Shown: piece after piece, positions 38,878 through 50,016 of the stretch
How the letters are laid out: each line of letters begins with the position of its first letter
Numbering within the stretch: the first letter of the stretch is position 1
Assembly: GCF_051014445.1 (NCBI RefSeq)
Contig: NC_135141.1
Coordinates: 32,015,422 to 32,079,421 of the forward strand
DNA length: 64,000 nucleotides
From: Colletes latitarsis
Taxonomy: Eukaryota; Arthropoda; Insecta; Hymenoptera; Colletidae
Direction of reading: 5' to 3'
Program-made: the position numbers and the translations under genes
The notes under the pieces: model-generated
What the model was told of the DNA's origin: nothing
Seen by the model: the letters and a program-made list of their open reading frames with translations, nothing else
Database searches by the model: none

Positions 38878-40279
38878 TTATCGCATGACTTTATCGTAAG
38901 ACGGTGGCGGAGCCTCGTCCGTTGAATTAGGCGGAATTAAAATGGCAATGTGATAAGGTGGTGGTGGATTTTGCCTTACTACAGAAACAGGTCTAATATT
39001 TTCAGTGGGTATTGTATTAGTAGCAGTTACAGATGCGATATGTTCTTCTTGAATGCGATGCTCCTGATGATTGTTGCGTTGGCTTCGTCGACACACAATA
39101 GAGTACAAACATGCAAATACTAATAACGTTGACAGACCCCAAAATACAAATATTTCTAAACCTTGACCCTATTTATAAAATATTTAAATGTTACTTGTAA
39201 GGAGAATTACGACGAAGGACACGCTCTATAAAAAGTTCTCTTAATTAAAATGTATTAACATCAACTCACTTGATTGGCAAAGTAAAGTTTTGCAGCAGCA
39301 ACAAATCCTGCTGCCAGTACAAACGTTATCCAGAGGCCGCACCGCAATCTATAACTTGCTATCTCTGCATCATTGAATTCTGAGAAGTCTAGAAGACTTC
39401 TGTTTGTTCCGTTCGGAGTAGTATTTGATAATATTAACTGATTATTCCCAGCTGTTGTTACATTACTGTAAACAAAAAGTTTGTATATTTTCGTTATTCC
39501 TTTGGTTATAATCTTGTAAACACCCATATCCTTGCACATAAAATTTATAATTAAGGGCGAATCATTTATAAGTACTTTCTGATAGACATGTATAAGTGAG
39601 TCACCCTGTATATAAGAAGAACATGTTCCTCAGAATCCTCTTAGTAGACCTTTTTCTTTAATTACTTGGGGATGTTGTTCAGCTGAGTGCGTTGACTAGA
39701 GCCAACTGGAAACCTGTTTTGAGTTTCGCTATTATTAGCTCTTATTGATGTTCGTATCAGCCTGCAATTATTCACATTACTAGGACCAGCCATATTCCCA
39801 GCAGTGCTCAGGTTATGGAAACGATGAAGTGGAGTAACCATTTGTCTTAAATCCGCATTATATCGACACCGATCTACAAAACCATTAAATACAAAAATAT
39901 AGGTATTTATATTGAAAATGATTCTATATATTTAGCAGAGTTTCAAGTTTCTGCAATCATATGTTAATCCTTGTGTCAATAACCAAAATACTTGGGGTTG
40001 TCCAATAATCAGGGTACTTGGGTACTTTGGGTATTCAAAGTGCTTTGTGGTATCACAATAAGAACGTTAAAAATATGTTAATGAAATATGAAAAAGGGTA
40101 CCCTGATATCCAGTCATTGACATAAGGCTTAAATAGATTTAGATTTAAGAGAAGGTTACAAATTGAAAGATATTTTATATTATCTTACTGAATCGAGTTT
40201 TTGGTAGAGGTGTGGCGGGGTATCGGCGGCCAGTGAAACCGTAATACCTGCCCGCCGGTTTATTAATCCAGAAATGCAT
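38878..40279 (-). CDS. Unrecognised two-pass membrane protein with two C-terminal PPxY motifs
   Basis: Four exons on the minus strand: 40279-40189, 39873-39666, 39465-39270 and 39168-38878. Their phases agree and give 261 residues. I do not recognise the family. The first half is Asn/Ser/Thr-rich and polar with no clear signal peptide. Two hydrophobic stretches, about residues 143-162 (WITFVLAAGFVAAAKLYF) and 171-190 (FVFWGLSTLLVFACLYSIV), are joined by only eight or so residues, so a hairpin with both ends on one side is likely. After an Arg-rich turn the tail carries PPPPY (233-237) and PPPSY (252-256), class I WW-domain ligands as bound by Nedd4-type ubiquitin ligases. The second lies six residues from the C-terminus. 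The start is the ATG at 40279 in exon 1. The gene diverges from ERAL1 across 736 bp. Exons 1 and 2 rest on splice sites and phase only; exons 3 and 4 are firmer. Confidence 0.7.
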
Positions 40280-41015
40280 GCTCCGTTCGATACTTCTCAG
40301 ATACGCATTGTTATTTACCGTATCTTCGTAAGATTAAATTAGCAAAAAGCTCGATACTTTCTTTGTCACTTTCATAAGTACTTTCGCAGTGAGCCTGCGG
40401 ACGGTTCTAGTTCAAGTTCCGCAGCCCGTGCATTTTAAATCGATGCACTGCATCGGCGCATTTCTCGTATTCATCATTCACGGCAACTACATTTAAGATA
40501 ATTTTAAATACAGCCCGACTTTGTCTATCCGACAACTTTAATCACACAATGAGCTTCCGAAGTAAATTCAACGTATCGCGTATACGATAATCTGCATTCA
40601 AACGACACGCATCGATACGGAGAAGCAAGACGCGGCTTGAAATTCTACCATCGTCACTTTAAAACCAGGCAAGTATACTAAGGCTGATGAAACTTATACA
40701 CCGTTTAGTATATGTATTTTTGCCGTTTGAGGGGAATATGGCACACATAATACGTCCCCTTCCTCTTTTTCGACGAGCTTCTAGTTGTATGGTCCGTATG
40801 GTTACAAGGTACAATGCTAAATGGCGCTACCTCAATGGCGAATGTGACGTCGCGCTTAGTACGCCTCTACAGGTCAACAGCCGAAGTTCTATCGGAGGGT
40901 TGCCACATTCAAAGATGTTGTTATGAACATAACCTACTAATTTTTTGACAATCACGTATTAATATAAAATGTATTGATAATTATAAAACTGAAAAACTTA
41001 CAAGCATTTCAAACA
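40280..41015. promoter_or_regulatory. Divergent promoter region, PPxY gene and ERAL1
   Basis: 736 bp between two divergent start codons. CpG-rich around 40,380-40,660, more so than the surrounding gene-dense DNA, as expected for a shared housekeeping promoter. No specific factor site can be named. Confidence 0.45.
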
Positions 41016-42236
41016 ATGTTATTTCCTACCAAAAAGTGTATATTTCAACTTAACTTGTATTTCTGTAAACGATTACTTTCCTGTTCTACTGTATGGAAGG
41101 AGAAGTGCAACAATGAAGAATATATTTTAGATTCTAATAAAAAAGTGATATTACGTCGAGAGCATGCAAAATTTTTAAAGGTTGCTATTGTAGGATTACC
41201 AAATAATGGAAAGAGTACTTTAATAAATCAACTTACAAAAAGAGCAGTACGTATTCTTTTTTATGCTTTTTGTTACCTTGTTTACTTCAGCAGCATATTA
41301 TGTTTAAAGTATTTTATTTAAAAAGGAATATCTGCTTAATAAATAGGTATGTCCGACTTCTTCAAAAGTTCATACTACAATGCACAAATTTGAATCAGTA
41401 TATTCAGAAAATGATACACAAATTGTATTTATGGATACACCTGGATTAACAGCACCCCACGAAATGAAGAAGTATAATTTAGCAAAAACATTTAAGAACG
41501 ATCCAGCAGAGTCAATAGCTGAAGCAGATGTTATTGGAATATTACAGGATGTATCTAATATATTTACCAGAATTAAAATTAGCGATATTATTTTGGACTG
41601 TTTAAAAAGTAAAAGGGACGATGCATCGCTATTATTGATTCTGAACAAAGTTGATAGGTTAAAACAGAAAGTAGTATTACTAGAAATAATAAATCAACTT
41701 ACAAATAAAAGTTCTCTGAAATTCGATGATATTTTTATGGTGTCTGCACTCACTGGAGATGGTGTAGATGATTTAAGGGTAAAATATTATTAAAAAAATA
41801 TTAGGATAAAAGTAATTGTAACTAATTACCTATGTATTTTACGTTTTAACGTACGTTTCAGAATTATCTGCTCGATTCGGCTAAGATAAACGATTGGCAA
41901 TATGAGAAAGATGCATTTACCGACCAACCACTTGAAACCGTAATAGAAGAAACAGTAAGAGCTAAATTGCTGGATCACCTTAAACAGGAAATACCATACA
42001 ATATAAAAACAAAATTGGAACATCTTGATATCGGTGAAGACGGAAGTGTTATTGCTCTTGTGTTATTAGACAGTCATAAAAAACGTAGCCTGTATCATTT
42101 ATTAAAGCAAAGAGGGCAACTACTTAAAAGCATAGCGATGTCGGTAGAAAAGGAATTACGACATGCCTTTAGAACTCACGTAGTAGTGCGATTAAGTGTG
42201 CAAACTAATCAATTGAAAGAAGAACAAAGTAAATAA
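41016..42236 (+). CDS. ERAL1: ERAL1, mitochondrial Era-like GTPase
   Basis: Three exons (41016-41246, 41347-41778, 41862-42236) encode 345 residues. ERAL1 is a mitochondrial GTPase that chaperones the 12S rRNA during small-ribosomal-subunit assembly. The GTPase motifs are in order: G1 GLPNNGKS (60-67), a switch region SSKVHTT (82-88), G3 DTPG (107-110) and G4 NKVD (177-180). They are followed by the Era linker and a C-terminal KH-like domain (about 260-345). The first 30 residues are rich in Lys/Arg, Phe, Leu and Cys with few acids, consistent with a mitochondrial presequence. The first in-frame ATG at 41016 was chosen because the open frame upstream has only a TTG. The KH loop reads LLKQRGQL where Era proteins normally have a GxxG loop. 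The stop is only 123 bp from the stop of the sulfotransferase on the other strand. An AATAAA lies at 42293. Confidence 0.93.
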
Positions 42237-42292
42237 ATTAACATTATTATTTTATAATTATTGTTTGTGCATTTTTGTATAGAATATATTAG

Positions 42293-42298
42293 AATAAA
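42293..42298 (+). promoter_or_regulatory. Probable polyadenylation signal of ERAL1
   Basis: A consensus AATAAA sits 57 bp after the ERAL1 stop codon. It lies in the short gap between two convergent genes, so the two mRNAs' 3' ends probably overlap. Confidence 0.5.
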
Positions 42299-42359
42299 AT
42301 ATCTTTTACTTTTAAACATGATCTTTTTCATTTGTTATAATAAGGAGATACTTGTAATA

Positions 42360-44896
42360 TCAATTACAATTATTATCAATATTATTGTTAAAATATGGAA
42401 ATGCTAGATCAGTTCCTTTAAGATTTTCTTCTATCCATATGTTGGCTTTAGCGTCAAGATCTGCTGTAAACATATCCCTCCAACCACCACTGTTTCCCTT
42501 TCTAACAAATGTCCCTGACGTTAAAATACCGCATTCCTTTAATTCGCTCATATTGACCATTCGATTATCCCGAAAGTTTTTGATATGTAAATAATTTGAT
42601 ACTTCCTTTATTTGTTCATCGGTATACGTTCTTCCAAGAAATTTTGCTACTTTCTTAATAGCTTCGGGAAAGTCCTAGAAATAAAGATATCTCAACAAAC
42701 TTTAATGCGAGCAAAGCATTTTTTCTCGACTTACGTGTTGCATTTCTTCATAAAACATAAATAAAAGATTTGGATGATCTTTATGCGCCCATGCTTCTTT
42801 TAAATGTTCCCAGTAAGGGCTCCATGGCGCTAAAGGTGTTGGACGTCGAGTAAGTTATATTTTATAAAAATTCCGTTATTATATTTACAGTATTTAACAA
42901 TACTTACTGAGATTATTTTGAAAGAAGTTCCAAAACATCGCAAAATCACCCACGTACCCTTGTGTCTTGATTGCTCTGTTTAAATGGTACCAAGAAACGC
43001 CGACATCTTTAGGATTTCGCGCGACGTATACTATCTTTCATAAAATAGTTATTTTAAACAGAATTTATAATTCCATATTTCGTTGTTTCGACAATTATCT
43101 TTTACCTTACAGCCAGTGTCCAGAATACCGGGTAATAAGCTAAACGGAAAGTGCGATTTGATAAATCTAGGCGATGGCAATTTCTCTACAACCTCATATC
43201 CTGGAACGCTGAGACCTCTACAAAATTCTTCTTTTTCTTTATCGCCTTTATTCATTTCCACAAATTCACGTGTTACTTCCGGATGATTGAACATACTGAA
43301 CCTGAAAAAAAATATTGTTTTAGAATATACAGGGTGATCGGCCACCCCTGGGAAAAATCTTAATTAGATTCTAGGGGCCAAAATAAGACGAAAATCAAGA
43401 ATACCAATTTGTTGATTGAGGCTTTGTTAAAAAGTTATTAACGTTTAAAGTTCCGCCTGCAGAACGGCGATCTTCGAACAGCTGCGTGCTTTGAACTTTA
43501 AACGTTAATAACTTTTTAACGAAGCCTCGACAAACAAATTGTTATTCTTGATTTTCGTCTTATTTTGGCCCCCAGAATCCCCCATTAAAATTTTTCCCAG
43601 GGTTGGCCGAACACCCTGTATATGACAGATTCTAATTCGTTAATACATTTTTATCTATTGAAAAGTTGAATCGATCAATTGATTTGATTGATTAAAAAAC
43701 AAATGTAGACCATACTAACTCAAGAAATGAAAATCGTTCTGCAAGGAATTCCTTTCTTGCTCTTTCAAAATTTAAATTATTCGACAACAGCCAAACCAAT
43801 TCCAGAGTCCATGTTGTACCTAAAAGAAATTAGAAAAGTATTATTGGATGTTTAAAACGAAAAGAACAATCGTTATTATCCGTTAAATTTATTTTATATT
43901 TCTTATTACAAGTAGATTTATGTAATAAAAAATGCAACTTCTGATTAAAACTATTCCAAGTTGACTTTTGTAGACTTTCCAAGGTCATTAAAAGGTTCGA
44001 TTAAATGACAATTTGCCCCTCTCCCTCCCTCGAGACTATAAAAATTTTATCAGTTATTTTTTCATATAATTTTTATTTTTCTTATTTGCCTTGGGAGATT
44101 AAAATGGGATAACCTGTCTAATATACAGGGTGTTCGGCCATCCATGGGAAATATTTTAATGGGGGATACTAGAGACCAAAATAAGGCGAAAATCAAGAAT
44201 ACCAATTTGTTGATCGAGGCTTCGTTAAAAAGTTATTAACAATTAAATTCAAAAATTCCAAATCGTTCTGGAAAAATTATTTTCGGTTGTGGGGGTCAAT
44301 TACAATCATTTTTGGTGAATACACATACCCCCGAAATCCTATCCACTTTCTAGAAAAAAATTCCTTACCGAAAATCTAATTTGGCGCCTAAATTTTTCGA
44401 CGAAAAAAAAAATATTCAAATCGTTTTGGAAAAATTATTTTCGGTTACGGGGGTCAATTACGATCATTTTTGGTCATTACACGTACCCCCGAAATCTTGT
44501 GCATTTTCGAGAAAAAAATTCAGAACGGTCGGAACTTTAGACGTTACTAACTTTTTAACGAAGCGTCCATCAAGAAATTGGTATTCTTGATTTTCGTCTT
44601 ATTTTGGCCTCTAGAATCCCCCATTAAAATATTTCCCACGAGTGGCCCAACACCCTGTATTTTGTTTAAAGAGATAGTTCACATTTACCAGATCTTGGAT
44701 GAGACAGAACCCATGTATCATCAGGCCTTGCCTTGAAGTTGTAAAATCCTTTACCCTGTTTCGTGTATCTAAACGGAAATAACCACTTTTTGGGTCCTAC
44801 GAGTACCCAGCCGTCTCTTTCGCCTTTAAATACTTTTAACATCTCATTGGTAGTTTCCTCGTCCAAAATTTCATAGTTTGGTGGTTCGAGAGCCAT
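42360..44896 (-). CDS. Cytosolic sulfotransferase (SULT family)
   Basis: Six exons on the minus strand (44896-44689, 43819-43720, 43301-43106, 43034-42908, 42829-42735, 42674-42360) give 346 residues. SULTs move sulfate from PAPS to hydroxyl or amino groups of small molecules in the cytosol. The 5'-phosphosulfate loop is HPRSGTTW (66-73) and the candidate catalytic histidine is in KSHFP (His153). The 3'-phosphate site is YVARNPKD (about 171-178), and the late PAPS motif is RKGNSGGW (from 300), where most SULTs have RKGxxGDW. The substrate cannot be told from sequence. The first in-frame ATG at 44896 (MALEPPNYEI) was used; the frame extends upstream only through a TTG. Introns 1 and 2 each hold one copy of the palindromic repeat family of this window. 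The gene faces ERAL1 tail to tail. Confidence 0.93.
43330..43618 (-). mobile_element. Palindromic MITE, copy 8 (no internal unit), in sulfotransferase intron
   Basis: A 289-bp copy in the intron between SULT exons 43819-43720 and 43301-43106. It has both terminal repeats but no internal 144-bp unit. The arms meet around a short central segment with aactttaaacgttaataa and its complement, so it is close to a pure hairpin. Confidence 0.86.
44126..44657 (-). mobile_element. Palindromic MITE, copy 9 (two internal units), in sulfotransferase intron
   Basis: A 532-bp copy in SULT intron 1, ending 31 bp downstream of the exon 1 donor in the direction of transcription. Ends are CAGGGTGTTCGGCCATCC and GGCCCAACACCCTG. 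It has two internal units, one of the long type with ttccttaccgaaaatc. Confidence 0.86.
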
Positions 44897-46341
44897 CTTC
44901 GTACGCACAGAAATCGACAATGTTACCTTTCGTGTCTGTTTTTAAATGCGTTGGATCGTCGATTCCCGTTCTTCACTCGCTTTATCGTTTTGTAAAACAC
45001 TATTTCGACTTAAACGATACGTATCCGTTATATTTTAATAAATTTACTTCGAATAATCAAATTCATATTCTAATCGACAAATAGTGGTGATTATAAGAGA
45101 TTTTAGATGAGAAGTTGAAATGTTTAAGAATTGGATCTATCTATAAGAAAGAACCATGCCCACGCGACGAACCAGAACGCAAAACTGCCGGAAGAAATAT
45201 TATATTTGTATAAAATCTAAAGACGAAGGTAAGAATTCAGGCCAATAGTGACTTTCACCTTACTCAGCTGTCCCCTTTCTTTCCTATTTATTAATTCGTT
45301 CATGGTCGTTGAACTTGACTTTCAACATCGAACTATAAACACTCGATCGATTAAAAATAAAGTTAAATAAAAAATTACAGTTCATTTTAATTTTTTATTC
45401 TTTTGTTAAAATACCAACGATCTCTATAATGGTTGTACTATTCTTTTTGTATAGTGGGAGCATTGAATTTATCTAATTTTTGGTTGAAAATAGAGTTACT
45501 TAAATATCAGCTGCTTCAATCCAATAACAGTTGAGCGATATTTATCCATCGATTTGTTAAAACAATATTTTGTTATTACCGTATAACATGCAGTATATTA
45601 ATGTTTAAAATCAGACAATGTAATTACATCTTCAAAAAGAAAATGTTTTATTTCATTTGGTTTTAATGGAAAGTGTATTATTTAATTTCATCACTTCAAT
45701 TGTAAAAAAAATGATTAAATTATCAATACAACTAGAGATTGTTCCCTCCTTGATAATGCGAAACTTCAAATTTTTCCGGCCTAATTATTTTGAATAGGAA
45801 CTTCTCGTTACGAATTTCTACAGCGATTATCAGTCTTATTTCCTTACTTATAACTGAAATAAGCGTAAAAATACCTCGTTCTGCCTTGATGAAACTTGGT
45901 TTGCTAACTAAAGAATAAAATGGCGCTTTCTTTGGTCGTGGAATCGAAGTTTTCATCAAGGGCGAGATCACTAACTCTTCGAACGAAAATCGAAACGCAC
46001 GAGCGATATAAATTAAATATCGTTCAAGTATAAAAAAATATCATTGATTAAATTGTCGTTCGTGCTAATTGATTTTCACGTAATGGTCTATCTAAGTCTA
46101 ATTGAACATGAAAAAATATGATACAATTTCATTATAAAAATATCAATGTAACCTTAGATCATAAATTCTAATCAAAGACACTACAAGACGTTTGAATTAC
46201 CCTAATGTTTTGGACTTATTGAGACTTAAGTACTTGTAAATAATGTACTCGTGATCGATTTGTACTGTCGGGCACCGTTATTACAAAATGCTTGATTCGT
46301 ACCATTCGTTCAAAATAATCAATCTGTCTACAAAAATATTA
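44897..46341. other. Sulfotransferase upstream and zinc-finger unit A 3' region
   Basis: AT-rich, with no repeat copy. Should contain the sulfotransferase promoter (right after 44,897) and the 3' UTR of unit A (before 46,341). A 79-codon frame at 45732-45971 on the minus strand has no recognisable domain. Confidence 0.4.
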
Positions 46342-49300
46342 TTAAAAACTTTCCGGTCCCAAAATGGTCTCACGAACTATTAAGTTTTCGTTTTCCGGAA
46401 TGAAATTGTCATTAACACCTGTGATTTGAATCAAATTAATCTCAGTGGATCCCGTGATTTCTCCAGCTTCTTTATACACGTCGTCGCATCTCCACGTTTC
46501 ATTCACGGATTTTATGCAAGAGATATTCAGTCCTATTTTGCAGACATTCATTTCGAGCTCTTCTTTTTTATCTACAGTTTTCATTAATGGTTCTATATTC
46601 TGATCTTCAACGCGAGTTACGGAATTCGACGTATCCCCGCTAATTGAATCTTCGTTTAGTTCCGTCGCTTTCTTAAAGGATATATTTCTTTCTCTTTTAA
46701 ATATACGATTTTTTAGATCCGGATTCGCGAGAAATAATTGACACCGTTTAGTATGCATCTTCATGTTATCATGGCGATTGAAAGGTTTGTCGCACGCAGG
46801 GCAATGAAATCTACAGCAAACAGAATGCGTAATTAAAAACATTGCAATATAATTGAAAAATGGGATACTCCGAAATTTACCTAATTTTACTGTGTACCGC
46901 CATGTGGGCAGCTACGTGAGATTGTTGACCAAATGATTTTTCACAAACAGGGCACTTGTATTTTCTGATACCTTCGTGTTTTAAAAGATGTTCTTTTAAG
47001 ATTTGGCTACTCTTATACATATTTGGGCATAGAGAACATTTATATTTTGCAGCAGCATGAACCTGAAAAAAAAAAAAATGGTATTTTCTTATGAAATTAT
47101 ATTACCAAATACAATGACGAAAACTGAACAGAATATAATTTACATTTTGATGATTGTGCAAAGCTTTCCTTGACTGAACATGTTTGCCACATACGTTACA
47201 TACATAATCTTGCGAGTGAACGTTTTTGTTATGTGTTTTTAGCGCTTCCTGGCTGGATAAATAAGCAGAGCATAATTTGCATACGACAAATTTGTCTTTA
47301 TTATGTATGATCATGTGCGCTCGTAATCTGCCTCTCGAATAAAATTCCTTGTCACAGATTTTACAATTGATATCCTAAAAAATTTTTTAAACGAATAAAT
47401 AAAATACAACGAAAATGTATGTAATCGTTAATAAGCGTCGAGAGTTTGTTTCCGTATACCTTTTGTGGTTTATGAGTAGCGCTGTGGTAACTCAGCATTT
47501 GTCGACTTGCGCTTGTAAAGTCACAGAGTTTACATTTAAATGGGCGGGCACCCGTATGAGTATTAATATGTTCCTCCAATAAAACGGCAGTTACATATTT
47601 CCTTTCACAAAGATGACATTCAAACGGTTTAATTTTTAGATGACTCTTTCTGATATGGCAACGAACGTTGGTGACAGTTACCGTGGAAAAGTCACACGCC
47701 TTGCATTGATATGGTTTCATCTTCAAATGACCCCAAATATGTACCTGCGATAATAACAAACATCACACCCTTCTACTTCGACACTCGAAACTAAAACTGT
47801 ATTAGTTTCGTGTTAGAACTGCCCTACCTATTGTACTGCTTAGGTACAACAATTTAACTTACCTGACACTTGTCCATTCTGAGGTAAAACGTACCACAGA
47901 TATTACAGCGTATATTCTTCTTATCAATTATCGTCAAATTCTTCTGCACTTCGGCCGGGTTAACGATCGACATATCAACCGTGTAGTAAGTTTCGATAGC
48001 TTCCTTTTGTTCGTCGCTGATCAATTCGGTGATTTTAGCGAACGATCTATCCTTGCTCTTGTTCCTGTTGAATTTACTATCAGGACTGAGTAGTTGCATA
48101 AACGACAGATCAGCGTCGTCAGATTCTGAATCATCTTTTATACTCTGGCTCGTCGCGTTCGTTGTAACATACACTTCCGTTTTAACTTCCTGCATTTTTT
48201 TGGTAATGGAACTCCCGCTGGTCTGGAAGGATTTTATAACGGTTACACGATTCTGTTCTTCGAATATTTCCGATTTCAAATCCTTATGATCCGTGATAGT
48301 TAAAACATCAGAATGCTCTGCGACATCATACTGTGCTGTGAAATTACTTTTCTTGTTTGTAATTTGTTTTATCTCCTCCTTCAATGGAGAATCTATCAAA
48401 TTTTCTTGTTCCTGAATTGACACGTCATTAGAGATCCAAACAAGTTGATCTATCTCCTTAGTTTGCTGAGGAAATGCACTTTCTGTCTCTCCTTTTTCTT
48501 GCTTCACAATAACCGATATTGCTTTGCTTTTCATGGAATTGTCTTCGTTCATTTTTAAAGGGTCTTCAATTATTTCAGAGTCTTTGACATTAGTTTCTGC
48601 TTCAATCGTATTATCATCAGGTATAGTAACATTTTTACTATCTTCATCATGAAACTCATTCGACGACGCATCTACTACTACTTCTTCCTTCGCTGCTCTT
48701 TCAACTTGAGGCTTAGATAATATCACAGAATTGTTTGCCAAGTTAGATTTGTTATTTATCCAGATCGTATGTAGATAGTGCCTCTTATACGGATTATCCT
48801 TGTTTTTTTCATCTTGTACATGCTCTTCCAGTTTCCTCTTTAGACTCAAATATACACTGGCTTCTTTCATTTTTTCTATTTTACTTTTCCTACCCCTTTT
48901 GCGACGTAACGGTTGTTCTGAATGTATACTATTACTAGCGTTTTGACTGGACCTTATTGTACTATTCAGAGATTCTGATCTTCTGTTGCGAATTATTGTT
49001 TCCTTTGAAACATTTTCTTTTTCATCTAATGCTAGGACTTTTGTACATTTTTGTACAGCCATTCGCATGACAGACTGAACTTTATTCGAACAGTCATTGT
49101 TATCTATGCGGTAAAGACTATTACTTCCGTCTTTCGTTTCGTTACTGTAGTAAGATTCATTATTCACAGCCAAACCATGTTTTGTACTTTTTGATCCGCC
49201 AGGCAATAGAACTTTTGCTTTACGTTTCGCATCGTACATTGATGGAAAAGTATTCTCTTTGTCAGATTCAGTATCACTTTCTTGTTGATATGTTTCTTCC

Positions 49301-50016
49301 AACTTATTTTTACTCTGTTGAATACAAAAAAAAAGTTCTCAATACCAGTAATCATTCCCTGTATTTTATTAATTCCTAAGCACATTAGTTCTAATGAATA
49401 TCATTATTTTCTTATCTTAATTTAATGGGGGATACTAGAGGCCAAAATAAGACGAAAATCAAGAATACCAATTTCTTGATGGACGCTTCGTTAAAAAGTT
49501 AGTAACGTCTAAAGTTCCGACCGTTCTGAATTTTTTTCTCGAAAATGCGCAGGATTTCGGGGGTATGTCTATTCACAAAAAATGATTGTAATTGACCCCC
49601 GCAACCGACAATAATTTTTCCAAAACGATTTGAATTTTTTTTTTTCCGTCGAAAAATTTAGGCGCCAAATTAGATTTTCGGTAAGGAATTTTTTTCTCAA
49701 AAGTGCGTAGGATTTCGAGGGTATGTGTAATGACCAAAAATGATTGTAATTGACCACTGCAACCGAAGATAATTTTTCTAAAACGATTTGAAATTTTTGA
49801 ATTTAATTGTTAATAACTTTTTAACGAAGCCTCGATCAACAAATTGGTATTCTTGATTTTCATCTTATTTTGGCCTCTACAGCGAATTAAGTTGCTTACG
49901 GCCCCCGAGAGTTCCATCTGAGTGAGGTGGCAGGTCTCGTAAAAGTCACACAAGAATTCCAATGTACCGATACATCGTATACAAACAATATGTGGCAATC
50001 CATCATTCTCTTTTAT
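46342..50016 (-). CDS. ZAD-C2H2 zinc-finger unit A (first coding exon not local)
   Basis: Six exons on the minus strand: 50016-49900, 49314-47863, 47744-47460, 47374-47144, 47062-46881 and 46810-46342, 912 codons with the stop. Exon 50016-49900 encodes only the second half of a ZAD domain (CIRC plus the LEFLCDFYETC helix); it opens at phase 0 after a good acceptor. I find no C-R-x-C coding exon for the first ZAD half between 50,040 and 52,380. The only partner in the window is the exon at 55812-55678. With it the protein would be 956 residues and have ZAD cysteines at 11, 14, 57 and 60. The large exon is acidic and Ser/Lys-rich. About ten zinc fingers follow (about residues 554-815); the last is C2HC (ending HTKRC), then a tail of about 130 residues. 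Likely a sequence-specific nuclear regulator; the target is unknown. A repeat copy fills most of the first intron. Confidence 0.87.
49420..49879 (-). mobile_element. Palindromic MITE, copy 10 (both ends lost), in zinc-finger intron
   Basis: A copy truncated at both termini: it starts at taatgggggatactagagg and stops at ttggcctcta, lacking the outermost 40 or so bases on both sides. It lies in the intron after the ZAD half-exon of unit A, and its edge is about 20 bp from the splice donor at 49899. Confidence 0.84.

Noticed and set aside
45732..45971. 79-codon frame on the minus strand
   Set aside because: No domain, and it lies in the expected 3' region of zinc-finger unit A.
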